From Portulaca oleracea (lineage: Eukaryota; Streptophyta; Magnoliopsida; Caryophyllales; Portulacaceae): a DNA stretch of 64,000 nt. Numbering within the stretch: the first letter of the stretch is position 1; every line of letters begins with the position of its first letter. The stretch spans positions 19,074,832 to 19,138,831 of the forward strand of contig CM055870.1 in the NCBI GenBank assembly GCA_029582165.1, read 5' to 3'. The notes below the pieces were generated by a model. That model searched no databases and was not told the DNA's origin. It saw only the letters and a program-made list of their open reading frames with translations. Shown one piece after another: positions 24,103 through 35,705 of the stretch. The position numbers were made by a program, and so were the translations under genes.

Positions 24103-25569
24103 TCACATAATATTACACGCTTCAGTGTTCTCATCATTAAACATTTGATCACTAAAGTTGAAGAGATGCCTGTATTGTGAGTCATCTTGGAAGGGGACAT
24201 ATTCCATGGACCCTCCGTTCCTATTATTATTATTATTACTATTCTCATTATTATCTCCTCGTCGATCTCGTCTTCGATTAATAAGGCTAAGGTTTTCTAT
24301 CTTTGCAATGCTTGCCAATTTTCCCATTCGCTTATCCACGTATTCCACCAGATTTTGGGGCTCAAACTCTCCCTTCACCACCACTTGTGACTGCCCCACA
24401 TTTACTTGTACATCTTGTACACCTAAAATCAATTTGACAAAATCAATGGATTAACATGGAAATTTCAATAGTTATTCACAAGTTTACCTTTTCTTTTTTT
24501 TCCGTACCTGGCATATTCTTGATACGGTGTTTAATAGTATTTCCGCAATTTTCACAATGCACGTACATGTTGAGTGTTACCAGCACGATTTTCGGCTACA
24601 CAAAGAAATGAATAAAAGGGCAAGTCAATATTATAAATAATTATTTCTCAAAAAACTTTATAAGTAAGTAATAATATGAGTCTTGTTATCATAAATTATA
24701 ATTAGGACACCTTTTGTTTCTTACTATCAAACTATAATATTTATTGTGATTTTTATTGTAGTTACAATTAACTATTAATTATAAGGGGTTTCATGTTATT
24801 TGGCTCCACTAATGAATGTCAAAATGAGATCAGTTACATATATGCATCAGATATATTTTACGGTGCTTTAATTTTATAATTTTAAATATTATAAATAAAA
24901 TATCATATAATTTTTATACTAAAATAATACACTTAAAAAATATCTTAGAATAAGACTTTTACTGCTAGCATTTTTACATTACGGATGAACACAGTGCATG
25001 GATATCTAGATTTTGGAATACCATTATGCAAAAGAAAAGTGATTGGGTGAGGGGGAGTTTTGTATACCTCCTCTTTCTTCTCTTCCTTTGGAGGATTTGG
25101 GTCCCTCAATTTGGGAGCAATGATTATAACCTCTTTATTGTATTTCTTCCAAAGTTTCTCAGCAACCTCTTTAGGATCCACATCTTTTTGCCCTTTTACA
25201 ATTAAATTGTGGTTTGCAAAATTGGCAATGACATCTTCAACACCTGATAATTATCATGAGTTAAATTATTCATACTATAATCCAAGTAAAGAACCCAAAA
25301 AAAAAAAAAAAGATGGGAAAAAGTCATATTCTCTCTTACCTTCCATGGCTTTAAGACGATTAATCATAGGCTTTACACATGCTTCACAGTGTAAGTATAC
25401 TCCAAGTATAATGGTCAGCTGATTATTATTACTGTTATTGTCACTTGCATCATCTGCTCCATCTTGATTCCTCTTATTAACGAAAATGATAAGAAGATAA
25501 TAATGTTAGATACGACTTAAAAAAAAATAAAAATAGACAGTAGAGAAAGTATACCCTTGTTCTAGCCAT
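24103..25569 (-). CDS. heavy metal-associated isoprenylated plant protein (HIPP), two HMA domains
   Basis: Five exons by GT/AG and frame: 25555-25569, 25340-25472, 25068-25243, 24508-24595 and 24103-24422, giving 243 aa. HMA domain 1 spans about residues 24-92 with metal-binding CEAC (C34, C37). HMA domain 2 spans about 109-180 with CENC (C122, C125). An Asn-rich linker (194-208) follows. The protein ends CNIM, a CaaX box for prenylation. HIPPs are plant-only metallochaperone-like proteins usually attached to membranes through the lipid and linked to metal handling and stress. The 5-codon first exon is the least certain; its acceptor was chosen because the alternative meets a stop. A broken copy of the last exon lies just downstream at 23610-23866. 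Confidence 0.9.
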
Positions 25570-27240
25570 TCTTGTACAGTTAAGTTAAAACAAATTAGCC
25601 TGAGACCTCTTGATTATGATAGTAGAGAAATCTATATATAAATAGAGGGCCAAAATCATATACTAAATACATTCCAATTTGTATAAGGTAATGGAGATTA
25701 TCTCCTCTTATGGTGGAAACCTCTTTGAGAGGCAAGTAATTAAATTTGTTGGTACCAAATTAATATCACACTAATCATATGGGTAACTTGATAAAGAGAT
25801 ACACTACTATACCTAGTCATGAAACTGATGCACAAATTAATTGCCACATGCAAACTTTTAAGGAAATAAGAGATTATGTTGGCCTAACCTGTTATTACTA
25901 AAATGAAAAATTACTCCATCCCTTTTAACACACTATTTATATTATTTCTTTTTAAAAAATATGGATAAAAATATAATTTTATATAACTATATATAGTATT
26001 ATAGTCACAGAAGTCAATCATAACTTTTCTTTTCCAATTTAATATCTAAATATATGAGTATTATATCAAGGTAAGACACTTAAAATGTGTCTTGCCCCAA
26101 TACTCATATCATTTTCGTAAAATAAATAAAATGGAAAGTAGGTGAAATTGCTAGTCAAAGAACAGGACGACGAGATTATTTGATTGAATTAATGAATTTC
26201 TACCATATAACTCTTGGTTTTTTTTATCAATTTTGTCACTGAACTTTTAAATTTATCAAATTTATCAGTTAACTTTTAAATTTATTAAATTTATATGTTA
26301 ACTTTTAAAATTTGTCAACTATGCATGCTATGTAACTTTTAAAATTTGTCAAATATGTCACTTAACTTCTAAGATTTATCAAAAATGCAACAAATCAATT
26401 TTTAATTAAGTGACATTTTGATAAATTTTGGAAGTTAAGTAACATATTTGACGAATTTTAAAAATTAGATGATATATTTGATAATTTAAAAAATGAATGA
26501 ATTGACAAAAAATAAAAGTCATTTGTCACTCGCTCATTTAACTTTTATTTAAGTTGGTTATAATTTGTCCAATGAAGTTGTAATTTTTGCTGGGATTAAG
26601 TGGCTGTTCCTTGCAATGCATCCAATAGTAATCTAGTCAGAGAAAACTGGGAGATTGAAGTCTCATTAGAAAAGTCCATGAAAGGATAATCCTAGTTTAA
26701 TTGTATATATTGTATTGTGCATTTGTTTGATGGATAGGTGTTAAACTGCACTGCTGCCACGTTGACTACTGGAGTGAATACGTGGCACAAGATTGTCAGA
26801 TTGAGCTCGTCTCTTTTGACACTGCAACTCAAATGTTTATGCACTCCTAAATTAAACTGCTGTTTCATTTGCTCAATTCCACCGTCCCAGCTGCAGGTTG
26901 CATGTAGCTTTGGTCTCATTCAGGTAAATTCCTCCCCAAAGTTACTCCCAACTCTTACTTCATTTCATGCTACTCTAATTAGTTTTCTCATCTTTCTGTT
27001 CATTAATTCTTAAGAGAAGAAGTTGTCTCAATAATGAATTAGCACATATATATACTTCTGCTCTCCAACTCCAAGCTTGATTTGGTTTGATATACAACTT
27101 ATGCATCTCTGCTCCCCCTTGTTTTGACATATAGTTTAATTATGTTTATCTGCCTTCTTCCTGCGTGTTTTCGAATTTGAATCAAAACCAAAAATCCAAG
27201 GGTTTCCCCCACACCAAATTTATGGTGCTTCATCTTTTAG
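25570..27240. other. intergenic, AT-rich, with one foldback repeat
   Basis: Upstream of HIPP and of the tRNA. No gene is seen. At 26060-26105 lies a short palindrome around AAGACAC/GTGTCTT; the same phrase with GATATGAGTATTGG also occurs at 37057-37105, so it is probably a degraded MITE end. Confidence 0.5.
26215..26530. repeat. imperfect foldback MITE with internal TTTTAAAATTTGTCAA repeats
   Basis: The left half (about 26215-26390) and the complement of the right half (about 26395-26530) share the order GTCACT, AACTTTTAAA, TTTGTCAAATAT and GTCACTTAAC. Each arm is itself built from a roughly 25-bp repeat around CTTTTAAAATTTGTCAA. Non-coding. No clear target duplication was found. Confidence 0.6.
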
Positions 27241-27280
27241 AGGGAGAAAAGAAAAAGGACAGACAATTTCTCAAAAGATT

Positions 27281-27362
27281 CGTCGCCTGAGAGATTCGAA
27301 CTCTCGCGGGGAAACCCCATGTACTTAGCAGGCACACGCCTTAACCACTCGGCCAAAGCGAC
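27281..27362 (-). tRNA. tRNA-Ser (anticodon GCT)
   Basis: On the minus strand the 82-nt sequence starts GTCGCTTTGGCCGAGTGGTT (A box included) and ends ...AGGCGAC plus discriminator G. The acceptor stem pairs 7 bp with one G-T. The anticodon loop CTGCTAA gives anticodon GCT (27327-27329), reading AGC/AGT serine codons. A long variable arm (GGGGTTTCCCC) is typical of tRNA-Ser. The T arm has GAGAGTTCGAATCTCTC (B box). No intron. A TTTT run 3-6 bases downstream (27274-27277) is a Pol III terminator. It looks functional. Confidence 0.96.
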
Positions 27363-27548
27363 TTGGTTGTCTTTAATCTCAGCTAATCATTATTACGTGA
27401 TTGATTCAATGAATAAATTTTACATGTATGTATTATCTATTCCATTGGGTGGTAAGATATATAGCAATGCTTATACGTCTGAATATTAGTTTGCAGGTTA
27501 AAAACCCCAAGAAACTTTGTCTGTGTAACAGATAGACAAGAAGCATAA

Positions 27549-29520
27549 ATGTCAGGTGTATCCTTAGCAGTGGCTCCTCGTAGCGAGCCAGATGAAGCGA
27601 GCACAACAGCAGAAGGCAGAGCAATAGAATCCAAACAGCAAGCGCAGATTAGGACAAGCACGGGCATAATGGGGTCACTCCGTGTGATAGAGCTCCAACT
27701 AGTAGCCTTCATAATGGTGTTCTCAGTCAGCGGCCTAGTCCCACTCCTTGATCTCATATTCCCAGTATTCGCCTCTGTCTACATCGTAGCCCTCTCGCGG
27801 CTGGCATTCCCTGCCACGCGTGGGGTGTCAACCGCCCCCGAGCTCTTCCAAGGGACGGGGTTCTTCAGGGTTTATGTGGTTTTAGGCACCACGGTCGGGC
27901 TGTTCTTGCCGCTTGCTTATGTCCTTGGGGGGTTCGCAAGAGGGGATGATCACGCTGTGAGATCTGCCACTCCTCACTTGTTCCTCCTGTCGTTTCAAAT
28001 ACTGACAGAGAATGTGATTAGTGGGCTTTCGTTGTTTTCGGCCCCGGTGAGGGCGTTGGTCCCCTTGCTCTACACTGTCAGGAGGATATTTGTCATCATC
28101 GATTGGATGCAGGATGTCTGGGTTAACAAGACCCTCCCCGCTAATGCTCTTACCAAGGTAACCCTCCCCGTTTATTACACTTTGGTACCAGGTATACAGA
28201 TACTTTGACAATTGGTATATGGTGCACTTTCAAGTATTTATCTAGCTTCACCAAACTGTTAAATTTAAACAGAACTTCATCAATATTCATTGAAAAGTTT
28301 ATCATAATTAGTTTATCAATATTATTGCAAAAATTATCAATACTCTCAAAATTTATCAAGTGTTTTTTTGCATAAATTCATCATATAAAGTTAGTGTATT
28401 TTAATACATGTGGTGTAAGTCCACTACTACGGTGTATGGCAAAATTTGCACATACCTTTGACTAATTAGTCAATATTGAATCACAATAATCCCTATTTTA
28501 GTCTGGGCCATTGGATGATGATAATATTAATTTTAGAAATGTACCACATGGAGCCAAATTTTGCACCCGTTAGATTATGAATTGTACCTGGCATTAGATT
28601 ATGAAAATGAAAATGATAAACATCTTGGGGCAAGATATATTATAAGTGTCTTACCATTACATAAAATCTATATATTTATAAATTAAATTAAAAAAATACA
28701 TGATTGACTTCTATGAATATAATAATACATATAAATGGTATAAAATTACGCTTTTACCTATCTTTTTTACAATTTAGAAAAAGACGTGAAAAATATGCTT
28801 AATGGAGGGAATTCATTTGTTAGGTTGTCAAATTTAATTGTTGACGTAGCCAACACATTCCAAATTTCTTATAATTGATAATTAATAGTAACAGTAAAAA
28901 AAATCGGGGTTAAAAAATAATAATAACAAGTATTAATTTCGTCACTTCTATGAAAATATATTTTAGTTTGGGGCATTACGTTAAGAGATTGAGACTTTTG
29001 ATATATCGGTCCATTGATAGGTTTGTCAAAGCCCATTAAGTAAGTCACGAAATGGCCCAAATCGGACCTGGCAAATTAATTCCCATGTATTTATGTGGGG
29101 AAGGAAACCTACATGATCCATTAAATGAAGCAGGCAAAGATGATCTGGGCCTAGTATGAGCCAGTTTGGATTGACCCATTAGCCAGGTGCTAGGAGCCTG
29201 GAATGAGCAAGTTTTCATTGACCCCCTTAGCCAGTGACCAGTGTCTGAAATCAGCATTGTGTGTGTTTTGAGTGTAGCTAATTGATTGAAATTTATGGTG
29301 TTTTCAGGACGTTACATGGTTCTGGTTTGGGAGGAGCCTAGCAGTGGCTAATCTGGTCTACTTCTCCACCAATCTCTTCTGCTTCTTAATCCCTCGGTTT
29401 CTTCCGAGGGCATTTGAAAGGTACTTCAACGAGAGAGACGAGATCCACATGAAGTCTGTTGAGGATAAGCGCTCGGCTGCCATTAATGCCTCTCAGCCCA
29501 CAGACAAGAAGACTGATTGA
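27549..29520 (+). CDS. plant multi-pass membrane protein of unknown function
   Basis: Two exons, 27549-28157 and 29308-29520, joined in phase 0 across a 1150-bp intron (AAG/GTAACC, TTTTCAG/GAC); 273 aa. Hydrophobic segments lie at about residues 47-65, 68-86, 106-128, 143-163, 168-184 and 212-232, so it should have five or six membrane spans. The first 40 residues are polar and the tail (about 240-273) is charged and ends in KKTD. I recognise it as a plant-type uncharacterised membrane protein family but cannot name a function. The ATG at 27549 begins the open stretch. GC content is clearly higher than the surroundings, as for a conserved exon. Confidence 0.85.
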
Positions 29521-31365
29521 TTTTGCCGTCTTTGCAACTCTCACATTGGGTGCTAGCAACTCTATGCACAAAACTTGCCTTCTCTACAGTTTTATCATCC
29601 AAGCTTGTTTGTTTAAATTTGATATTTACTATGTGAACTAAAAGAAATCAAAGGTTATGTTCGAGATTCCATCTTTGTGATTTAATAATATTGTTGGTAA
29701 AGGCCGGGTTATCTTAGATGCTCAACTAGATGCCAACTCCTGGAGATTCCAATTCCTTCATTTATGCGGAAACCAAAAAAAATAAAATCTGATTTATGTG
29801 GAAACCAAAAAATAATGGGACTGTTGTTGCACGTTCGATTCTGGCCTTAAAAACGAGTTTCAGCTTCCTAGTTCACTGTTATTTCATTAGAAGAAGAAGA
29901 ATAAAAAGGAAAGCTTACATGCTACGCCTTTCCCAATCATAAACTATAAAGATTCTTGCTTACCATGCTTAGAGTTTGCATCTTGATTTTATAGTGTACT
30001 TTTAGAAGTGAGACAGATAGGCATTGTCCTCAACTCGTATTCTTCAGCAAAAACCTTCGTTATGAGTTAACTAAAATGCTCATCTTATGCTGAATGCTGG
30101 TCAAGAGTGTCAGACAAGGTGCCTGTAACAGTATAATAATGGGCCGCCGTTTCGGTTTCAATCTTTGATAAAATGTTTTGATGAAAATTGGATTCTAACA
30201 ATCTCTGCTTTTACGAATTGTGTAGAAATAATTTCTAATTTAATTTTGGATTTTAGTGGTAAAAAAATAAAATTGGATTCTTATAGGACAATATTTATTG
30301 TATGCACCCGGACCATGTGCTCCGGACATTTATTAGTAAACAATTATTGTAATATGAGTGAACAATATAATATTCATGGTGAACAATCAAATATATTTGA
30401 GTGAACAATCATATCTTGTGATACCCTAAATATTGTAGATTTTGAATTGCATTTGATTTAAAAAAATTTATAACACTTTATCATGATTTTTAATAAACTT
30501 TCGACGTTTCTCCTAAATTTTTTCATTTTTTTAATGTTTTTTTACAACTTTTCACTTTTATTTCTTTTAAAAAAATCATAATAATTACTCGGATTCTAAA
30601 AAAAATAATAATAAATTCTCTTAGTAGATATGCTTCATTACCTTTCTGGGGTAGAAATGAAAACAAAAACAAAAATAATATGAGAAAAAAATGAAAAAAA
30701 ATAAAAAGAATATAGCGGTGGATTTGGTAACACTACAATCCATTTGTTTTTTTTTTAAGCACCAGAACACAAATTAAAAGTGTGAATTATTGCTAGACAA
30801 TTGTGAAAATATGAATTATTAGAATCCAATTTTTCATGTTCAGATTTCATATGATATGAAATGAACTGATAACATATACTTCCTCCAAAATTTTTTGGGA
30901 ATAAGGATTTTATCTTTCATAATTGAGAAATTTTAATTAACCAATCTAATTATTAATAAATACAATAAATATCAAACCTAAACATTGTTCATATCAATTT
31001 CATCTGCTCTTTCAGATTTACTTAATTAATATAAGTGGTGGAAGTTTGGATTTACCCTTCATTTAAAATTTCCCCATTGTCCAATTATTTTTTCTACCCT
31101 CCTTATTTCGTTTTGTTTGTTGCCCGTTAAAAACCCAAACCCAACCTCCACTTTTGTTGTATTTGTTCTGCATCTGTTCTATCAACGAAAGCATCAAAAT
31201 TAAACACTGAACTAAACGCCACATTTACGAGGCAATCAGTGAACTCATATGTTGCATAGATTCCATGTATCCACACACTACGGTTTTTAGTTGAAGCAAA
31301 TGTTCACGCAAACACCCTTTACAACACAGCGTAGCTCTCTAACTGCCATCTAATGGTCTCGAAAT
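29521..31365. other. intergenic, AT-rich, no gene seen
   Basis: The 3' flank of the membrane-protein gene followed by low-complexity AT sequence. No frame, RNA gene or clear repeat was recognised. Confidence 0.5.
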
Positions 31366-31549
31366 CAGAGGCGGATCTAGAATTTAAAATTAGTGGAGTT
31401 AACAATAAGAATGATTGATCGGATTTGGTTGGAGGATGATCCCGAAGAATCTTTATCCTGGGCCCAAAAGGATATGTATTATTTCGGGCTACTTTTCCCT
31501 AAAAAAAATAAGAATTTATTAAAAAAATTAAAGTTTAATAGTACTAGGT

Positions 31550-31660
31550 ATATACTACCTCCGTTTCTGAATAAGTGTCAAATTTTCTAATTACCTTGTC
31601 ACTTTGTATTTGTCAATATTACAATGTCAATAATTAAAATATTCATGTTACCCTTAATCA
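31550..31660. mobile_element. Stowaway-like MITE fragment
   Basis: TACTACCTCCGTTTCTGAATAAG matches the CTCCCTCCGTTTC start of Stowaway/Mariner MITEs after a TA. No matching second end was found. Confidence 0.5.
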
Positions 31661-31712
31661 ATGAATGTGATATTTTATTTTACCTTTGAAAATATTCTCC
31701 TTTATTCCTACT

Positions 31713-31911
31713 AAGGCTCTATTCTTTGATTATGTTATTTTCAGGTTTGGATGGATAAGTTGGGATAAATTATGATGTTTTTTTGGGAATTGTGTTTTTA
31801 GAGTAGAATTTTTTTGGAAAATTGTGTTAGGTTTGGATAAGTTTGGATAAATTAGGATAAGTTAGGATAAGTTCAGAGAGTTATATCCAACCTAACCAAA
31901 TAACAAGACCT
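31713..31911. mobile_element. MITE, family shared with 34988-35190
   Basis: Begins TAAGGCTCTATTCTTTGAT and ends ...CAAATAACAAGACCTTA, an imperfect inverted repeat. The inside (GGTTTGGATGGATAAGTTGGGATAA and AATTGTGTTAGGTTTGGATAA) matches 34988-35190 closely. Confidence 0.7.
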
Positions 31912-32316
31912 TATTATTTTTAGTTTTCTAATTTTAATTTTCTATCTTCTACAATCTAAATATTTTTATTGATGATGATGACCACTTTTATTTTTAACAA
32001 GAGCTTCACTCAATCAAAAATCGGGTCACACATAATTAATTAATTCTTACAATTTAATTTAAACAATAATAAAATAATTTATATTTTTAATTTAATATTA
32101 ATTTCTTAAAAAATTGTCAAATAAATCGTAAAGAATATAATACACAACAAATGCATATATAGAACTTGCGGTAAACAACAAAACAGAGTTTTGCAATGCA
32201 TAAAAAACAGACACGTAAGAATGAATTAGACTTGAACCCATGCATTATTATAGTTCTGAAACGCAATGTATATAGCAAATTAGCAATAAATCAACAACCT
32301 ATAGTAAATAGTCTAA

Positions 32317-33499
32317 TCATCTCAAAAGACTCAAATACAACAAAAGAAAGAAAAGCCAGATTGCACATAACAAAAGATTCTCTATCGAAGAATCAATATT
32401 AGATATAGCCTTATTCTCGACGGTTCTCAGGACAGTCATGGCCCATGAGGCGATAATAGACTCCCGGAAGCTCCCGTTAATGATGAATCCTTCGGAGTTG
32501 TATCTTTCAGACTTGTCGTTGATGGCAGTATCTATTGAAATTCCATGTCTCATATTATAAATGAAATATTTGCCGTCCTTCCACATCACTACTTGTTCGT
32601 TGCCTAGGAAACACAGGGAGTAACAGCCATGGTCATCGTCAATTATAATCCTACTCCAAGACTCTGCGACATAATACTCTTTCATCACCCAAACACTCTT
32701 TGTTGATGCATCGTATATACTTAGACATCCACCAAGCACACCAAGTTTATTAGGCATGAACCCGCAGGATTTTGGAAGTAACAATTCACCGAACTTCTCC
32801 TCTAACAAATCAAAGGTGACAATAATATGCTTCTTGTCTATAGTCCTCGTGTCATACCAATGAATGCACCCGTTGATAAACACGCCTGAATCTTTGTCAA
32901 TGACACGAGAATAAAGGGAGTTCCCAACATTCTTCCAAGAACCAGTTTTCAATGAGTAGACACAAACAAATGTCACGTTGGCCTCGTCATAAACCACTAC
33001 AATCTTATAATCATGGCTAGCTGAATCATACCCAAATCCATACAATTGCCAGGCTACATTAGCAGAAGGAGTAAACGGAAAAGGAGGCACTTCCTTGATC
33101 TCTCTAGTAATTGGGTTCATCACCCAACTCCAACCATCATAATCCCCAACTAAAACCAACCCATCACAAGAAGCGCGTACAGACTTCAAAGAACCACGGA
33201 GACAATTTGCAAAACTCAACTCCGTTGCAAAAAATGTTATTTTATCTGATACCTAATGTGCATCGCTTAGGAGGGCAGAGCACAGAGATCGCATTGGATC
33301 ACAAAGTACGAGCGATTCGTGGGTGAGAATCCTACTTCTCTCGAGGTGGGTTCGGATGAATTCAGGTTGGGAAAGAAGAGTTCGCCATGACTTGGATACA
33401 CAACGGCATTGCCCAACGGACTTTGTCGGTAACCAGGAAAGTATTTCCAAGTTCCAACGCCATCTCTTCTGGAAGGTTAGAGAAACTTTGCCTCTGCAT
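32317..33499 (-). pseudogene. F-box/FBA-type gene, broken
   Basis: From ATG 33499 the frame reads MQRQSFSNLPEEMALE, then a 7-bp tandem duplication (TTGGAAC twice, about 33445-33458) shifts the frame; the F-box continues as EILSWLPTKSVGQCRCVSKS and SWRTLL. A TAG at 33250-33252 breaks it again. The frame 32317-33219 then carries the F-box-associated (FBA) part: CDGLVLVGDY, WVMNPITREIKEVP, YGFGYDSASHDYKIVVV, WKNVGNSLYS, GCIHWY and SWSRII. F-box proteins select targets for SCF ubiquitin ligases; such families expand and decay fast in plants. The hydrophobic end after SIENLL may be read-through. Confidence 0.88.
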
Positions 33500-33986
33500 C
33501 TTGCTGTAAGTAGAAAGAAGTGTTTACGATAATAAGAATGGAACAACCAAAGCAAATATTCAGGGACAATTCTCTTCTCTTGATCATCTCTACCTTGCGT
33601 TGTGGGTGACATATATATAGTTATATTATGTCGCATGCCTTGCCGCAAAAGGAAAAGGTTGGCTTTGGACTTTCCTAATAGCAAATAGTATCCAAATCCT
33701 AATTGGATTCAAACAGAAGAAATATCAAATCTATTCTTATTAAAACTTTTCAGTTACCGAAAATTTATCAAATTCAAGTCAACCTTTACATCTATTTTTT
33801 TAATTAAATTAATAAATATTTCCTTAAGTGTAAAATTTATCATTGATTGATTTTCTGTATCACTTGTTTTTTTTTTAAAGAGTAGAACTCAATTAAAGAA
33901 AAGAAGCAACTATGCATGATGTTGTTAACTATGCATTATGTTGTCATCGGGAACACTGATTTGGATTTGATAATTTTTATATTGTA

Positions 33987-34219
33987 CTGCCTCCGTTTTT
34001 ATTTATCTGTCACTTAGGAAATTGTGTTAAAAACTTTAACCATTAATATCTTAATTTGCCTAATGATTCATCATACAAAATTGATGTCATTGGATTCGTA
34101 ATGAAAAATACTTCAAAAAGTATAATATTATATTTTTGAATAAAAATTTTATATTAGAAATTATTGATTAAAAATTGATACTAAAAACGTAAATGATAAA
34201 TAAAAAAGAATGGAGGGAG
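33987..34219. mobile_element. complete Stowaway MITE
   Basis: 233 bp, begins CTGCCTCCGTTTTTATTTAT and ends AAAAAAGAATGGAGGGAG. It is flanked by TA on both sides (33985-33986 and 34220-34221), the Tc1/Mariner target duplication. Non-coding. Confidence 0.92.
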
Positions 34220-34539
34220 TAACTCATTGTAATTTGTGAATAATTAATGCTCAAAATTTTGTCAAATTGTCAATTAATTTGGAAAGGAAGGAGTAAATGT
34301 TTATGTAGTTTTGCGGATAAATGTAATAATTTTTGTAGCAAGATTTGTATTTTTCTTTTGAACACGGATAAATGAGAAGGTCTATCCTCCACTGGGTAAA
34401 TCATGTAACTTACACTTTTTTTTTAAAGTATGGTTATTTTTAACTTTTATAGTGACAGTTAAGGGATTGATTATTTCCTTTTCGGCTCATTTTCCAAGCT
34501 GGTTTATGATTGTCATTAATTTAAGATCTTAAATTTATG

Positions 34540-34937
34540 GTGTGTTTGGTTTCTTTTCCAGGAAATAGTTTTCTTTGGAAAAGTTTTCACTGTGAGAACT
34601 TTTATGGGAAAGAATATTTCATAGTTTTTTGTTTACATTTGAAATCATAAGAAAGTTTATTTAAAACATCTAAATTACCCTCATTTGTTTATTTATAAAA
34701 TAGTTTTTAGGGGTATTTTGGGTAGTTTCATTAAAATACTTCTCCTTTCGGCCTTTCCCATAGGAAACAAACTTTTCCAACCTCTCTTATGGGAAAGATT
34801 TTCCTATCTAACATGGGAAAATATTAGGACCAACTACAAAAATTTTACATCTTTATTTTGTAACCAAATATGGGAAACTTTGGTAAACTTGGGAAAGTTA
34901 AAAAACTTTCCTAGGAAATTCCCTCAACCAAACACTC
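34540..34937. mobile_element. MITE with GGTGTGTTTGGTT termini
   Basis: Begins GGTGTGTTTGGTTTCTTTTCC and ends GGAAATTCCCTCAACCAAACACTCG, an imperfect inverted repeat. Internally rich in TTTCC/GGAAA. Target duplication unclear. Confidence 0.65.
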
Positions 34938-34987
34938 GTTTGGGAATTATGTTGAAAAACTCGTTGTCTATTTCATTCAAAGTTTTG

Positions 34988-35190
34988 GGCCATGTTCTTT
35001 AGTTAGATTATTTTCAGATTTGGATGGATAAACTAGGATAAGTTATGATGCTTTTTGGGAATTATGTTTTTAGAGTGAATGTTTTTTTTTTTTTGAGGAA
35101 TTGTGTTAGGTTTGGATAAATTTGGATAAATTAGGATAACTTAGGATAAGTTGGGAGAATTATATCCAACAGAAACAAAGAACAGGGCCT
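34988..35190. mobile_element. MITE, family shared with 31713-31911
   Basis: Termini GGGCCATGTTCTTTAG and, reversed, GGCCCTGTTCTTTG. The interior (AGATTTGGATGGATAAACTAGG, TTTGGATAAATTAGGATAAC) matches the MITE at 31713-31911. Target duplication is not clear. Confidence 0.75.
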
Positions 35191-35494
35191 AAGTGAAAGG
35201 ATGTATTTGTCCAAGTCCAATTTTTTATACAATTTTTCTAGGTATATTGGACTCCTAAAAAGTTAATTTTTGTGACACTCAATAAGAGACGGAGGTTGTA
35301 CAACACAACCCTAAAACATACAACCCTAAAACATAAAAGAATCAACAAATAGACCATTGATAGTGTCACAAAACCAGTGAATGGAGTTGCCAGTGGTGGA
35401 GTTTCGAAATTCAATTGTGTTTGGGAATGAAGGAGAGCAACAATCCAGTGAATAGAAGCAAAAAAAGAAAAAAAGTTTCCAAAACTTGCATTCA

Positions 35495-35705
35495 GCAAGT
35501 CTCAAACTCACACCCTACCAACTGCTAATAACACATAAATGCACTAACCACTTAGCTACTATAAGCTTATTGACTTTGTTAGGACTCGAAGTTAACTGAA
35601 GGAGGAAAGTAGTTAAAAGGTTAAAAAAACTAAACCCTTGTGTCTAGTAGGTCTTGAACTCACACCTCATCTCTTTTGTATTTAGACGTGAACCACCTAA
35701 CACAC
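35495..35705 (-). repeat. two tRNA-like (Pol III box A/B) segments
   Basis: On the minus strand, GTTCACGTCT with GGTGTGAGTTCAAGACC (boxes about 35685-35703 and 35649-35665) and then GCTAAGTGGTTAGTGC with GGTGTGAGTTTGAGAC (about 35543-35559 and 35497-35513) resemble tRNA A and B boxes. The second resembles the box order of a tRNA, but no cloverleaf can be drawn. These may be SINE-type relics inside the putative hAT end. Confidence 0.4.

Noticed and set aside
27882..28211. Minus-strand 109-codon frame
   Set aside because: Antisense of exon 1 of the membrane-protein gene, which has the coding signal and splice sites.
35495..35570. Intact tRNA gene
   Set aside because: A and B boxes are recognisable but acceptor and anticodon stems do not pair.
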